From an uncultured Prevotellaceae bacterium (GTDB taxonomy: Bacteria; Bacteroidota; Bacteroidia; Bacteroidales; Bacteroidaceae): 35,254 nucleotides of DNA. This document shows positions 1 through 7,910 of the stretch, piece after piece. Each line of letters begins with the position of its first letter. Position 1 is the stretch's first letter. The position numbers were made by a program, and so were the translations under genes. Location of the stretch: positions 1 to 35,254 of the forward strand of contig ONDP01000029.1 of assembly GCA_900316645.1 (NCBI GenBank). The letters run 5' to 3'. A model generated the notes under the pieces. The model made no database searches, was not told where the DNA came from, and saw only the letters and a list, made by a program, of their open reading frames with translations.

Positions 1-57
1 TTGCTCTACCAATTTAATTGCTGCTAGTTTTTCTTCTAAACTAAAATCTTTTTTCAT
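1..57 (-). CDS. IS3/IS150-like transposase OrfA, N-terminal fragment
   Basis: The minus strand encodes an ATG at 57 followed by 19 residues beginning MKKDFSLEEKLAAIKL, then runs off the window. The pattern (short basic start, then a helix with E-K-L-A-A-I-K-L-V-E) matches the start of the helix-turn-helix protein that opens IS3/IS150-family elements. It lies about 40 bp inside a sequence that looks like an IS terminal repeat, which supports the call. Only the start is visible, so intactness and exact family cannot be judged. Confidence 0.55.
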   Translation of the reverse strand, partial: MKKDFSLEEKLAAIKLVEQ

Positions 58-99
58 TTTGAACCTTTCAGTTGTGTCCAACTTTCTGGGTTCACTTCA
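1..99 (-). mobile_element. end of an IS3/IS150-like insertion sequence (cut by window edge)
   Basis: Read on the minus strand, position 99 begins TGAAGTGAACCCAGAAAGTT, continuing GGACAC. This resembles IS3/IS150-group terminal inverted repeats (TG, then a run with CCC, AAAGTT and GACA). The transposase start codon follows at 57. The other end and any target-site duplication are outside the window; the boundary at 99 is inferred from the TG dinucleotide. Confidence 0.55.
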
Positions 100-128
100 T
101 AGTGACATTAAAATTTAGAAAAGATATT

Positions 129-155
129 GCGTACGTACGCGCGCACGTACGCACG
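129..155. repeat. 27-bp alternating purine/pyrimidine near-palindrome
   Basis: Positions 129-155 alternate strictly purine-pyrimidine (G/C/T/A steps such as GCGTACGTACGCGCGCACG). Positions 129-152 form a near-perfect palindrome with mismatches only around the centre. Such tracts can adopt left-handed or cruciform DNA. It is a GC-rich block inside AT-rich intergenic DNA, about 30 bp from the IS end. Confidence 0.7.
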
Positions 156-261
156 GAAATTTTGGAAAATCATGTGTCATATGTCACAACGTCACCGAAA
201 GTGACCTATCCTTTGGGTTTCTTGAATGAGTATATTTGATGACTGTTCTCATATTAGTTTG

Positions 262-269
262 CAAAGATA
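262..269 (-). promoter_or_regulatory. Bacteroidota -7 box, leftward
   Basis: Reverse complement reads TATCTTTG, matching TAnnTTTG. It points toward the IS fragment; no gene of its own is visible before the IS end. Confidence 0.45.
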
Positions 270-343
270 TAAAATAAAAAGGCGTTTTGCAAGTTTTCGG
301 AGAGTTATTATAATCGTAACCGAATTGTAACCGCTATTTTTCG

Positions 344-371
344 TTTGTTTTTAATTGATTTTGTATCTTTG
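344..371 (+). promoter_or_regulatory. promoter of the Na/Pi cotransporter gene
   Basis: TTTG at 344-347 (-33 box) and TATCTTTG at 364-371 (-7 box) with a 16-bp spacer. The box overlaps a possible TTG start at 355, which argues for the ATG at 397 as the real start. Confidence 0.7.
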
Positions 372-396
372 CAGTGTAAAAATAAAATGTAAAGAT

Positions 397-2361
397 ATGA
401 CGATTGAATTGTTTTTCAGGCTGCTAGGCTCGTTAGCACTGCTCATCTACGGAATGAAGACCATGAGCGATGCCTTGCAGAAATTGGCGGGTCCTAGTTT
501 AAGACACATTTTAGCCCGTATGACAGGCAACCGACTGAGTGGTATGCTGACAGGAACCATGGTGACCTGTGCCGTGCAGTCTTCATCAGCCACAACGGTT
601 ATGACCGTTTCGTTTGTCTCGGCAGGCTTGCTTACACTGGCGCAAGCCATCTCAGTCATCATGGGAGCAAACATCGGCACCACCCTTACAGCGTGGATTA
701 TGTCGTTAGGTTATAATCTCGACCTCACCGTCGTTGTTTTCCCAGCCTTCCTCATCGGTATGGTGCTTATCTATAAGAAGCGCCATCGTGTGGTGGGCGA
801 TTTTCTCTTTGGACTGGCCTTCCTGTTTTGGTCGTTGGTTATGCTCAGCAGCGTAGGGCGCGATATGGATCTGGCTCACAACGTTGATGTTGTCAATTTC
901 TTTGCCTCGTTCGATACCAGCAGTTATCTCACCATCCTTGCCTTCCTGGCAGCCGGCACCATCATCACCTGTATTGTACAGTCGTCGGCAGCCGTCATGG
1001 CTATCACTATCCTGCTCTGTTCCACAGGAGTGTTACCCATCTATATGGGTATCGCATTGGTGATGGGCGAGAATATCGGTACTACTGCAACAGCCAATCT
1101 CGCAGCCCTTGGCGCTGGCACTGAGGCCCGTCGCGCCGCCTTGGCCCACCTGCTGTTCAATGTGTTTGGTGTAATTTGGGTGCTCGCCGTGTTCTATCCC
1201 TTCGTTGATATGGTGTGCGGCATCGTAGGCTACAACCCCTCGTTATCAGGCCATACGGCACGCATCCCCGTTGTATTGGCAATGTTCCACACTTGTTTCA
1301 ATATTCTCAATACATGCCTACTCATCGGTTTCATTCCCCAAATGGAGCGCATCGTGTGCAAGTTGCTGCCCGAAAACAAGGCTGAGGCCAACCAGCCCAC
1401 TACCCTACATTTCATCAGCAGCGGTGTCATGAAAACCCCTGAAATTGGCGTATTGCAGGCTCAGAAAGAGATTGTTCACTACGCTGAGCGCATGCACCGC
1501 ATGTTTGGAATGACATGTGCGCTTTTTGACGAGAAGGACAAAAAGGAATTCCAAAGCCAGTTTGCCCGTATCGAGCGCTACGAGACGATAGCCGACAATA
1601 TGGAGATGGAAATAGCCAATTATCTGGAACAGGTTGGCAACGGACATCTTTCGGACGAAACGAAGGAGAAGACACGAGTGATGTTCCGCCAGATAGGTGA
1701 ACTGGAATCCATCGGTGATGCCTGTTATAAGATGGCACGCACCATCAGCCACCTGCACGAGAACAAAGAAAACTTTACCGAACAGCAAAACATCCGAATA
1801 CACGAAATGTTCCGTTTGGTGAACGAAGCCATCGTGCAGATGATTGTGGTGGTGAGCGGACGCCGTAAAGACCTTTCGCTGGCCGACTCACTGTCCATAG
1901 AAGCAGACATCAACGAACTGCGCAACCAACTGAGAGCCGAGACTGTCGGCAACGTTGATGAACATCAGTATTCCTATGCCATCGGCACCCTGTTCAATGA
2001 CGTTGTGGCCGATTGCGAGAAGATAGGCGACTATGTCATGAACATTGTCGAGGCCCGTCTGGGTAAACATTTGCTCAGTTATTCCGGTTTAAGTTTAAAT
2101 CTCGACAAGAAGACAGTCACCGTTGACGGCAATCCCGTCAACCTGACTCCCACGGAGTTCGCCCTCCTCCATCTGCTTTTAGCCAACCTTGGCAAGGTAC
2201 TCTCCCGCCAGTACTTGATGGACACAGTTTGGGCAGGTGTTGTCGTCACTGATCGCACCATCAATGTCAACATGACCCGCCTGCGCAAGAAAATAGGTCC
2301 TTACGCCCAAAACATCGTCAGCCGGACAGGTTTCGGCTATGTGTTTGAAGAAAACCAATAG
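397..2361 (+). CDS. Na/Pi cotransporter with PhoU domain and C-terminal OmpR-type winged helix
   Basis: Predicted sodium-dependent phosphate transporter of the inner membrane. Counting from the ATG at 397 (654 residues), the two inverted repeats of the Na/Pi family carry QSSSATT (about 61-67) and QSSAAVM (about 195-201), with GANIGTT and GENIGTT loops. A cytoplasmic PhoU-like helical region follows (about 346-551). The last 90 residues (about 563-654) are a winged helix like OmpR/PhoB: LTPTEFALLHLLL, GKVLSRQYLMDTVW, DRTINVNMTRLRKKIG and a final GFGYVF wing. Na/Pi-PhoU proteins are common; the DNA-binding tail is unusual and suggests a membrane-tethered regulator that may couple phosphate uptake to transcription (inference). 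The ATG is chosen because the promoter lies just upstream. It stands alone, convergent with the SDR gene 24 bp away. Confidence 0.88.
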   Translation: MTIELFFRLLGSLALLIYGMKTMSDALQKLAGPSLRHILARMTGNRLSGMLTGTMVTCAVQSSSATTVMTVSFVSAGLLTLAQAISVIMGANIGTTLTAWIMSLGYNLDLTVVVFPAFLIGMVLIYKKRHRVVGDFLFGLAFLFWSLVMLSSVGRDMDLAHNVDVVNFFASFDTSSYLTILAFLAAGTIITCIVQSSAAVMAITILLCSTGVLPIYMGIALVMGENIGTTATANLAALGAGTEARRAALAHLLFNVFGVIWVLAVFYPFVDMVCGIVGYNPSLSGHTARIPVVLAMFHTCFNILNTCLLIGFIPQMERIVCKLLPENKAEANQPTTLHFISSGVMKTPEIGVLQAQKEIVHYAERMHRMFGMTCALFDEKDKKEFQSQFARIERYETIADNMEMEIANYLEQVGNGHLSDETKEKTRVMFRQIGELESIGDACYKMARTISHLHENKENFTEQQNIRIHEMFRLVNEAIVQMIVVVSGRRKDLSLADSLSIEADINELRNQLRAETVGNVDEHQYSYAIGTLFNDVVADCEKIGDYVMNIVEARLGKHLLSYSGLSLNLDKKTVTVDGNPVNLTPTEFALLHLLLANLGKVLSRQYLMDTVWAGVVVTDRTINVNMTRLRKKIGPYAQNIVSRTGFGYVFEENQ

Positions 2362-2385
2362 CCTTTAGCCATCAGCATTGTGGAA

Positions 2386-3141
2386 TTATTTCCTGACAAT
2401 GACGCTGCCGCTGGCTTGATGAGTGGCGAGGATAAGAACCTCGGCTATCTGGACATGAGCAGGAGCATTGGCGGCATAGACGGCAACATCGGCAATATCG
2501 TCGCCAGTAAGCGGTTTGATGCCCTGATAAAGCTTAGCTGCCCTATCGGTATCACCACGGAAACGGACATTGCTGAAGTTAGTCTCAACCAGTCCAGGTT
2601 TTAAGTTGGTAACACGAACGGCAGTATTGGCAACATCGATGCGCAGACCATCGGACAGCACCTTGACAGCGGCCTTCGTAGCACAATAGACATTGCCGCC
2701 GGCATAGGCAGCATCGCCTGCCACCGAACCTATATTAATAACATGACCACTATTACGCTTGATCATTTCCGGCACAATAAGGCGCGTCATTGTGAGCAGT
2801 CCCTTGATATTGGTGTCAATCATCGTTGCCCATTCTTCAATATCGCCTTCGTATTCCGGTTCCAACCCCAGAGCCAATCCTGCATTGTTCACCAGCACAT
2901 CAATCTGTCGCCATTCTTCAGGAAGACTGTCGATACACTGTTTGGCCTGACGGGGGTCTCTTACGTCGAAGACCAGCGTCAGCACTTTCGCACCTTGCTT
3001 GGTCAGTTCCTGTTTGATTTCTGTCAGTTTATTTTCATTTCTTCCCGTCAGAATCAGTTGGTCACCATTTGCTGCAAATTTCCGTGCGCATCCCAAGCCT
3101 ATTCCGCTTGTAGCGCCTGTTATCAATACTGTCTTATTCAT
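2386..3141 (-). CDS. SDR-family NAD(P)-dependent oxidoreductase (YdfG-like)
   Basis: A 251-residue cytoplasmic short-chain dehydrogenase of classical type. It has the nucleotide-binding TGATSGIG at 8-15, NNAG at 85-88, the catalytic Ser139 in INIGSVAG, and the Tyr152-x3-Lys156 pair (YCATK). The PGLVETNF segment after the active site and the overall length fit the YdfG group, known for NADP-dependent oxidation of L-allo-threonine, serine and 3-hydroxy acids. The substrate cannot be decided from sequence alone. It is monocistronic, with a -7 box about 24 bp upstream of the start. Confidence 0.9.
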   Translation of the reverse strand: MNKTVLITGATSGIGLGCARKFAANGDQLILTGRNENKLTEIKQELTKQGAKVLTLVFDVRDPRQAKQCIDSLPEEWRQIDVLVNNAGLALGLEPEYEGDIEEWATMIDTNIKGLLTMTRLIVPEMIKRNSGHVINIGSVAGDAAYAGGNVYCATKAAVKVLSDGLRIDVANTAVRVTNLKPGLVETNFSNVRFRGDTDRAAKLYQGIKPLTGDDIADVAVYAANAPAHVQIAEVLILATHQASGSVIVRK

Positions 3142-3164
3142 TGTTCCTTTTTGTATTTATGGTG

Positions 3165-3172
3165 CAAAGATA
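3165..3172 (-). promoter_or_regulatory. -7 box of the SDR gene
   Basis: Reverse complement reads TATCTTTG, 24 bp upstream of the SDR start codon at 3141. Confidence 0.6.
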
Positions 3173-3235
3173 CAAAGATTCATGAAAAACGGAAAGTTTT
3201 TCGGAAGATATATGTCTTTTTTGAAAAAAAAGATG

Positions 3236-3243
3236 TACTTTTG
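3236..3243 (+). promoter_or_regulatory. -7 box of the GH5 gene
   Basis: TACTTTTG fits TAnnTTTG and lies 57 bp upstream of the GH5 start codon. No clear -33 box at good spacing. Confidence 0.5.
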
Positions 3244-3299
3244 CATCTGAATAAATTCGTTAGTGAGTTTAATAACTTTTCAAAAATACAAGACTAAAG

Positions 3300-4415
3300 A
3301 TGAAGAAACTGTTTGTTCTACTGGCTATTACAGCATTCATGTGTATCCCCGCGATGGCTCAGTCGGGGAAAGTCAACAACTTCCGCATCAAGCGTGGCAC
3401 CAATGTGAGTCACTGGCTGTCGCAGTCGGAGGCGCGAGGCGAGATGCGCCGTCTGCACATTCAGGAGGAGGACTTTGAGCGACTCCATGACCTTGGTTTC
3501 GACTTTGTGCGTATTCCCATTGACGAAGTGCAGTTCTGGGACGAGAAGGGCAACAAACTGCCTGAGGCCTGGACGCTGCTGACCAATGCCCTGAAGTGGG
3601 CTCGCAAGCACGAACTGCGCGCTATTGTTGACCTGCACATTGTGCGTTCGCACTATTTCAATGCCGTGAACGAAGGTGGCGGAGCTGCCAACACCCTTTT
3701 TACCTCGGAGAAATCGCAGCAGGACCTGATAAACCTGTGGTATCAGCTGTCGGATGTTCTGAAGGATTACAGCACCGACTGGGTTGCCTATGAATTCATG
3801 AACGAACCTGTGGCCGACGAACACGAGCAGTGGAACAAACTGGTGGCAAAAGTACACAAGGCACTGCGTGCCCGTGAGCCTCAGCGCACGCTGGTAGTAG
3901 GTTCAAACCGCTGGCAGGGTTACGAAACGATGAAATACCTGCGCGTGCCCGAAGGCGACAAGAATATTGTGCTCTCGTTCCACTATTACAACCCCATGAT
4001 TCTGACCCATAACCACGCCTGGTGGACACCTATCGGCAAGTATAACGGCAAACTGCACTACCCTGGTATCATGGTATCGCAAGAAGACTACGACGCAGCT
4101 CCCGACGATTTGAAACCCGAACTGCTGCAGTACACGAAGCAGGTTTGGGACATCAACAAGATTCGTGAAGACTTCAAAGACGCCATTGCCGTTGCCAAGA
4201 AATACGGTCTGCAGCTGTTCTGCGGCGAATGGGGCATCTACGAGAAGACAGACAAGGAAATGGGCTATCAGTGGACAAAGGATATGCTGACTGTTTTCGA
4301 CGAGTTCAACATTGCCTGGACCACTTGGTGTTACGATGCCGACTTCGGTTTCTGGGACCAACAGCGCGACTGCTTCAAGGATAAGCCCTTCGTCGATTTG
4401 CTGATGGGAAAGTAA
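3300..4415 (+). CDS. secreted GH5-family endo-glucanase-like glycoside hydrolase
   Basis: A 371-residue protein with a signal peptide (1-21, ending AMAQ) and a GH5-type TIM barrel. Family landmarks visible are RGTNVSHW at the first strand, VRIP with Arg71, DLH with His113, the acid/base Glu169 in MNEP, HYY at 228-230, the nucleophile Glu310 in GEWG, and a conserved Trp in the WTTWCYDADFG strand. GH5 enzymes retain configuration and cut beta-linked glucans or mannans; endoglucanase is the best guess, but subfamily and substrate need comparison. There is no carbohydrate-binding module and no lipobox, so it is probably periplasmic or secreted. It is followed by a (TTGACAA)n array and the broken pepT. 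Confidence 0.88.
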   Translation: MKKLFVLLAITAFMCIPAMAQSGKVNNFRIKRGTNVSHWLSQSEARGEMRRLHIQEEDFERLHDLGFDFVRIPIDEVQFWDEKGNKLPEAWTLLTNALKWARKHELRAIVDLHIVRSHYFNAVNEGGGAANTLFTSEKSQQDLINLWYQLSDVLKDYSTDWVAYEFMNEPVADEHEQWNKLVAKVHKALRAREPQRTLVVGSNRWQGYETMKYLRVPEGDKNIVLSFHYYNPMILTHNHAWWTPIGKYNGKLHYPGIMVSQEDYDAAPDDLKPELLQYTKQVWDINKIREDFKDAIAVAKKYGLQLFCGEWGIYEKTDKEMGYQWTKDMLTVFDEFNIAWTTWCYDADFGFWDQQRDCFKDKPFVDLLMGK

Positions 4416-4420
4416 GGGAA

Positions 4421-4469
4421 TTGAGAATTGACAATTGAGAATTGACAATTGATAATTGATAATTGATAA
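4421..4469 (+). repeat. heptanucleotide array, TTGACAA type, 7 units
   Basis: Seven consecutive 7-bp units: TTGAGAA, TTGACAA, TTGAGAA, TTGACAA, TTGATAA, TTGATAA, TTGATAA. The array fills nearly the whole gap between the GH5 gene and pepT and sits 6 bp before the pepT GTG start. The same unit is found inside purF and pyrG. Confidence 0.9.
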
Positions 4470-4475
4470 TTAAGA

Positions 4476-5634
4476 GTGGATATTACAGAACGATTTATAA
4501 ACTATACGAAATTCGACACGCAGTCGGCTGAGGACAGCGACTGCGTGCCGAGTACTAAAAAACAACTTGTTTTTGCAGAATACCTGAAAAAGGAACTCGA
4601 ACGTGAGGGACTTGACGACGTAGAACTCGACGAGAAAGGTTACATCTACGCCACGCTGAAGGCCAATACAAAGGGTTAAAGCACAGATTGTGCATAACTA
4701 CGACGGTTCGGACATTCTGCTCAGCGAAGGAATTGTCAGCAGTCCCAAGAAATTTCCAGAACTTTTGCAACACATTGGGGAAGACCTTATCGTGAGCGAC
4801 GGCACTACCCTGTTAGGTGCTGACGACAAGGCCGGAATTGCTGAAATTGTGCAGGCTATGGTCTATCTGCAGCAGCACAAGGACATCAAGCACGGAAAGA
4901 TACGCATTGCCTTCAACCCCGACGAGGAGATAGGTATGGGTGCCCATCACTTCGACGTGGAGAAATTCGGGTGCCAATGGGCCTATACGATGGATGGCGG
5001 CGACCTGGGCGAGTTGGAATTCGAGAATTTCAACGCTGCCTCAGCCAAGGTAACGATTCACGGTTTGAGCGTCCATCCTGGCTATGCCAAGGGCAAGATG
5101 ATTAACGCCAGTGCACTGGCTGCCGAACTTGCCAGTATGATGCCTGCCGACGAGACACCTGAGACCACTGAGGGCTATCAGGGGTTTTACCACCTACTGG
5201 GCATCCAGTCGTCGGTGGAGCATGCCAAAATGAGTTACATCATCCGCGACCACGATCGCGACCGTTTTGACGATCGCAAGCGGTTCATGCAGATTTGCGT
5301 CCAGAAGATGAACGAACGCTATGGCGAAGGTACTGTCGAGATTGACATCCGTGACCAATACTATAACATGAAAGAGAAGATAGACCCCGAGATGCACGTT
5401 ATCGACCTTGTGCTGAAGGCCATGCAGGCAACGGGTGTTGCCCCGAAAGTGAAGCCCATCCGAGGCGGCACCGACGGCGCCCAACTCTCTTTCCGAGGTC
5501 TCCCCTGCCCTAACATCTTCGCAGGTGGCGTGAATTTCCACGGTCCCCATGAGTTTGTCAGCATCCAATCGATGGAGAAAGCCATGCAGGTGATTGTAAA
5601 AATCTGCGAAATGACTGCAGCATATAACGAATAA
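4476..5634 (+). pseudogene. pepT: pepT, tripeptide aminopeptidase, broken by an internal deletion with frameshift
   Basis: Two reading frames together make a peptidase T (M20 family, di-zinc aminopeptidase cleaving N-terminal residues of tripeptides). The first piece (4476-4679) ends at TAA after [12 protein letters not shown]. The second resumes in another frame at about 4678 with [10 protein letters not shown] and continues to the normal C-terminus: [52 protein letters not shown]. The segment missing between them is the one that in PepT carries the first metal-binding His-x-Asp (HxDTSPD). About 60-70 bp, of length 3n+2, is therefore lost, removing an essential zinc ligand. The rest is well preserved, so the loss is recent, or an assembly error. 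It is 7 bp before the antiporter gene, probably one transcript. Confidence 0.85.
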
Positions 5635-5641
5635 AAACATT

Positions 5642-7906
5642 ATGGCAGAACTACCTAGTCTAATAAACGACCTTGCCTACATCCTGATATCGGCAGGCAT
5701 TGTAACCCTGATTTTCAAACGACTCAAGCAACCCTTGGTCTTAGGCTATATCGTAGCTGGTTTCCTTGTAGGTCCTCACATGCCCTACACAGCATCAGTG
5801 GTCGATACGGAAAGCATTCACTTGTGGGCCGACATGGGTGTGATGTTCCTGATGTTCTCGCTGGGACTTGATTTCTCGTTCAAGAAAATTTTGAAAATGG
5901 GTGCCTCGCCCATCATCGCCACCACCACCATTATTTTCTGCATGGCTATGCTGGGCGTCTTTGCCGGACGCATGTTCGGATGGGGCAAGATGGACTGCAT
6001 CTTCCTGGGAGGTATGTTGGCCATGAGTTCTACCACTATTATCTATAAGGCTTTCGACGACTTAGGTCTGCGCCAGCAGCAGTTTGCAGGACTGGTGATG
6101 AGTGTGCTCATTCTGGAAGACATTCTTGCCATTATCATGATGGTGATGCTGAGTGCTATTGCCAGCGGTAACCAACTGGGTGGCAGCGAATTGGTGGGTT
6201 CTGTGATGCGAATAGCATTCTTCCTCATACTCTGGCTGACCGTCGGCATCTTCGCTATTCCCTGGTTCCTGCGCAAGACGCGTTCCCTCATCAATCCCGA
6301 GGTATTGCTCATCGTATCGCTGGGACTCTGCTGTGCGATGGCAGTCTTCTCGTCAAAGGTTGGTTTCTCGTCGGCTTTCGGTTCGTTCATCATGGGTAGC
6401 ATTCTGGCAGAGACCATTGAGGCCGAACGCATTGAGAAATTGGTAGAACCCGTCAAGAATCTGTTCGGAGCCATTTTCTTCGTGTCAGTGGGCATGCTGG
6501 TTGACATTGGCATCCTTATGGAGTATGCCCTGCCTATCCTTGCCCTGGTGCTGACCATCATCATCGGACAGAGCGTCTTCGGCACGATAGCCTTTATGCT
6601 GGGCGGTGAGTCGCTGAAGTCGGCCATGCGTTGCGGATTCTCAATGGCACAAATCGGTGAGTTCTCGTTCATCATTGCCTCACTGGGTCTGTCACTTGGC
6701 GTTATCAGCGATTTCCTCTATCCTGTAGTGGTTGCCGTATCAGTTATTACGACGTTCCTCACACCTTATATGATTCGACTGGCCACTCCTGCCTACAACA
6801 GTCTGGAGCTTCGCCTGCCTAATAAAGTCATCAAGTTGCTGAACCATTTCTCGATGAGTCATCCGTCAACCAAAGAGCAGAGCAAATGGAAAAAGCTGCT
6901 GACCCAGATGACCATCAATACCGTTATCTACTCTATTCTCTCAACGGCAGTGATTACCGTGATGTTCACCTTCGTACTGCCTGTTTTGAGAAAAATACTG
7001 CCCACATGGGAACTCCATTGGTATGCCAATGCCATAACAGGTGTGCTGACCATTCTCTTCATTGCACCATTCCTTCGTGCAATGGTGATGAAGAAAAACC
7101 GTAGTGAGGAGTGGAAGGCACTGTGGGCCGAGAGTAACATCAACCACCTGCCCCTGCTGTTTACCATCCTTGTCAGAGTCGTCATTGCCGTCAACTTCAT
7201 ATTCTATATCTGCAACTATCTGAGCCGTTTCTCAAGTGCAGTGATGATAACCATTGGCATTATCGTGGTGTTACTGATTGTAGTGTCGCGCTCCATCAAG
7301 CAGCGCAGTATCCGCTTGGAACGTCTCTTCATCCTGAACCTGCGCAGTCGCGACATTGCAGCACAGGTGCACGGCAAGAAGCGCCCGCTCTACGAAGGCA
7401 AACTGCTGGACCGTGATGTGCATATTGCCGTTTTCGACATTCCGATGGACACCCAGTGGATGGGCAGTTCGCTCAAGCAACTCAATCTGGGCAAGAAATA
7501 CGGCATTCATATCACGAGCATTCTGCGTGCCAATCACCGTCTGAACATCCCTGACGGTGAATACGTTCTCTTCCCTGGCGACAAGTTGGAGGTCATAGGC
7601 AGCGACGAACAGCTGGCAAAGTTCCAGCAGGCCGTTGAGTCGGAAGTATTCGGTGAAGACATGAACCTGGAAAACCGCGAGATGAAGTTGCGTCAGATGA
7701 TTATCGGCAGCGACAGTCAACTGATAGGCAAGAGCCTCATGGAGAGCCGCATCCGCGACAAGTACAGCTGTATGGTTATAGGATTGGAAGAAGGTAAGGA
7801 AAATCTTTCGCACTTCAGTCCACAACGCAAGTTCCAAGAGGGCGACATTGTCTGGGTTGTAGGTGAAGAAGAGGCACTGGGAGCCCTATTTGCAGATCAG
7901 GGCTAA
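5642..7906 (+). CDS. CPA2-family cation:proton antiporter with two TrkA-C/RCK-C domains
   Basis: A 754-residue inner-membrane protein. The first 390 residues form a CPA2/KefB-type hydrophobic domain: LGYIVAGFLVGP near the start, SLGLDFSFKK, the conserved ESRILEDI-like segment here as LILEDILAI, and FFVSVGM. A second membrane region spans about 415-560. The tail has two RCK-C-like units, about 590-660 (ending LFPGDKLEVIG) and about 680-754 (ending FQEGDIVWVVG), which in this family bind small ligands and gate ion flow. It probably exchanges K+ or Na+ for protons; the ion is not decidable by eye. Its stop lies 4 bp from the convergent lptD stop. Confidence 0.88.
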   Translation: MAELPSLINDLAYILISAGIVTLIFKRLKQPLVLGYIVAGFLVGPHMPYTASVVDTESIHLWADMGVMFLMFSLGLDFSFKKILKMGASPIIATTTIIFCMAMLGVFAGRMFGWGKMDCIFLGGMLAMSSTTIIYKAFDDLGLRQQQFAGLVMSVLILEDILAIIMMVMLSAIASGNQLGGSELVGSVMRIAFFLILWLTVGIFAIPWFLRKTRSLINPEVLLIVSLGLCCAMAVFSSKVGFSSAFGSFIMGSILAETIEAERIEKLVEPVKNLFGAIFFVSVGMLVDIGILMEYALPILALVLTIIIGQSVFGTIAFMLGGESLKSAMRCGFSMAQIGEFSFIIASLGLSLGVISDFLYPVVVAVSVITTFLTPYMIRLATPAYNSLELRLPNKVIKLLNHFSMSHPSTKEQSKWKKLLTQMTINTVIYSILSTAVITVMFTFVLPVLRKILPTWELHWYANAITGVLTILFIAPFLRAMVMKKNRSEEWKALWAESNINHLPLLFTILVRVVIAVNFIFYICNYLSRFSSAVMITIGIIVVLLIVVSRSIKQRSIRLERLFILNLRSRDIAAQVHGKKRPLYEGKLLDRDVHIAVFDIPMDTQWMGSSLKQLNLGKKYGIHITSILRANHRLNIPDGEYVLFPGDKLEVIGSDEQLAKFQQAVESEVFGEDMNLENREMKLRQMIIGSDSQLIGKSLMESRIRDKYSCMVIGLEEGKENLSHFSPQRKFQEGDIVWVVGEEEALGALFADQG

Positions 7907-7910
7907 CCCA

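Larger units (their letters stand above)
100..343. other. intergenic region without a credible gene
   Basis: No convincing coding sequence lies between the IS end and the Na/Pi gene promoter. Visible structure: the alternating purine/pyrimidine tract, several GTCAC/GTGAC half sites including a small hairpin GTCAC-cgaaa-GTGAC near 191-205, and a minus-strand promoter box at 262-269. The leftward transcript would run into the IS, so a leader or small gene may have been interrupted there. Confidence 0.4.

Noticed and set aside
355-396. TTG start extending the Na/Pi gene upstream
   Set aside because: It overlaps the -7 box TATCTTTG at 364-371, so those codons would not be transcribed; the ATG at 397 fits better.
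2743-3297. long plus-strand frame over the SDR gene start
   Set aside because: It lies mostly opposite a clear SDR gene and has no family features; a shadow.
4421-4469. CRISPR-like array
   Set aside because: Units are 7 bp with no spacers; this is a simple tandem repeat, as are the other arrays.
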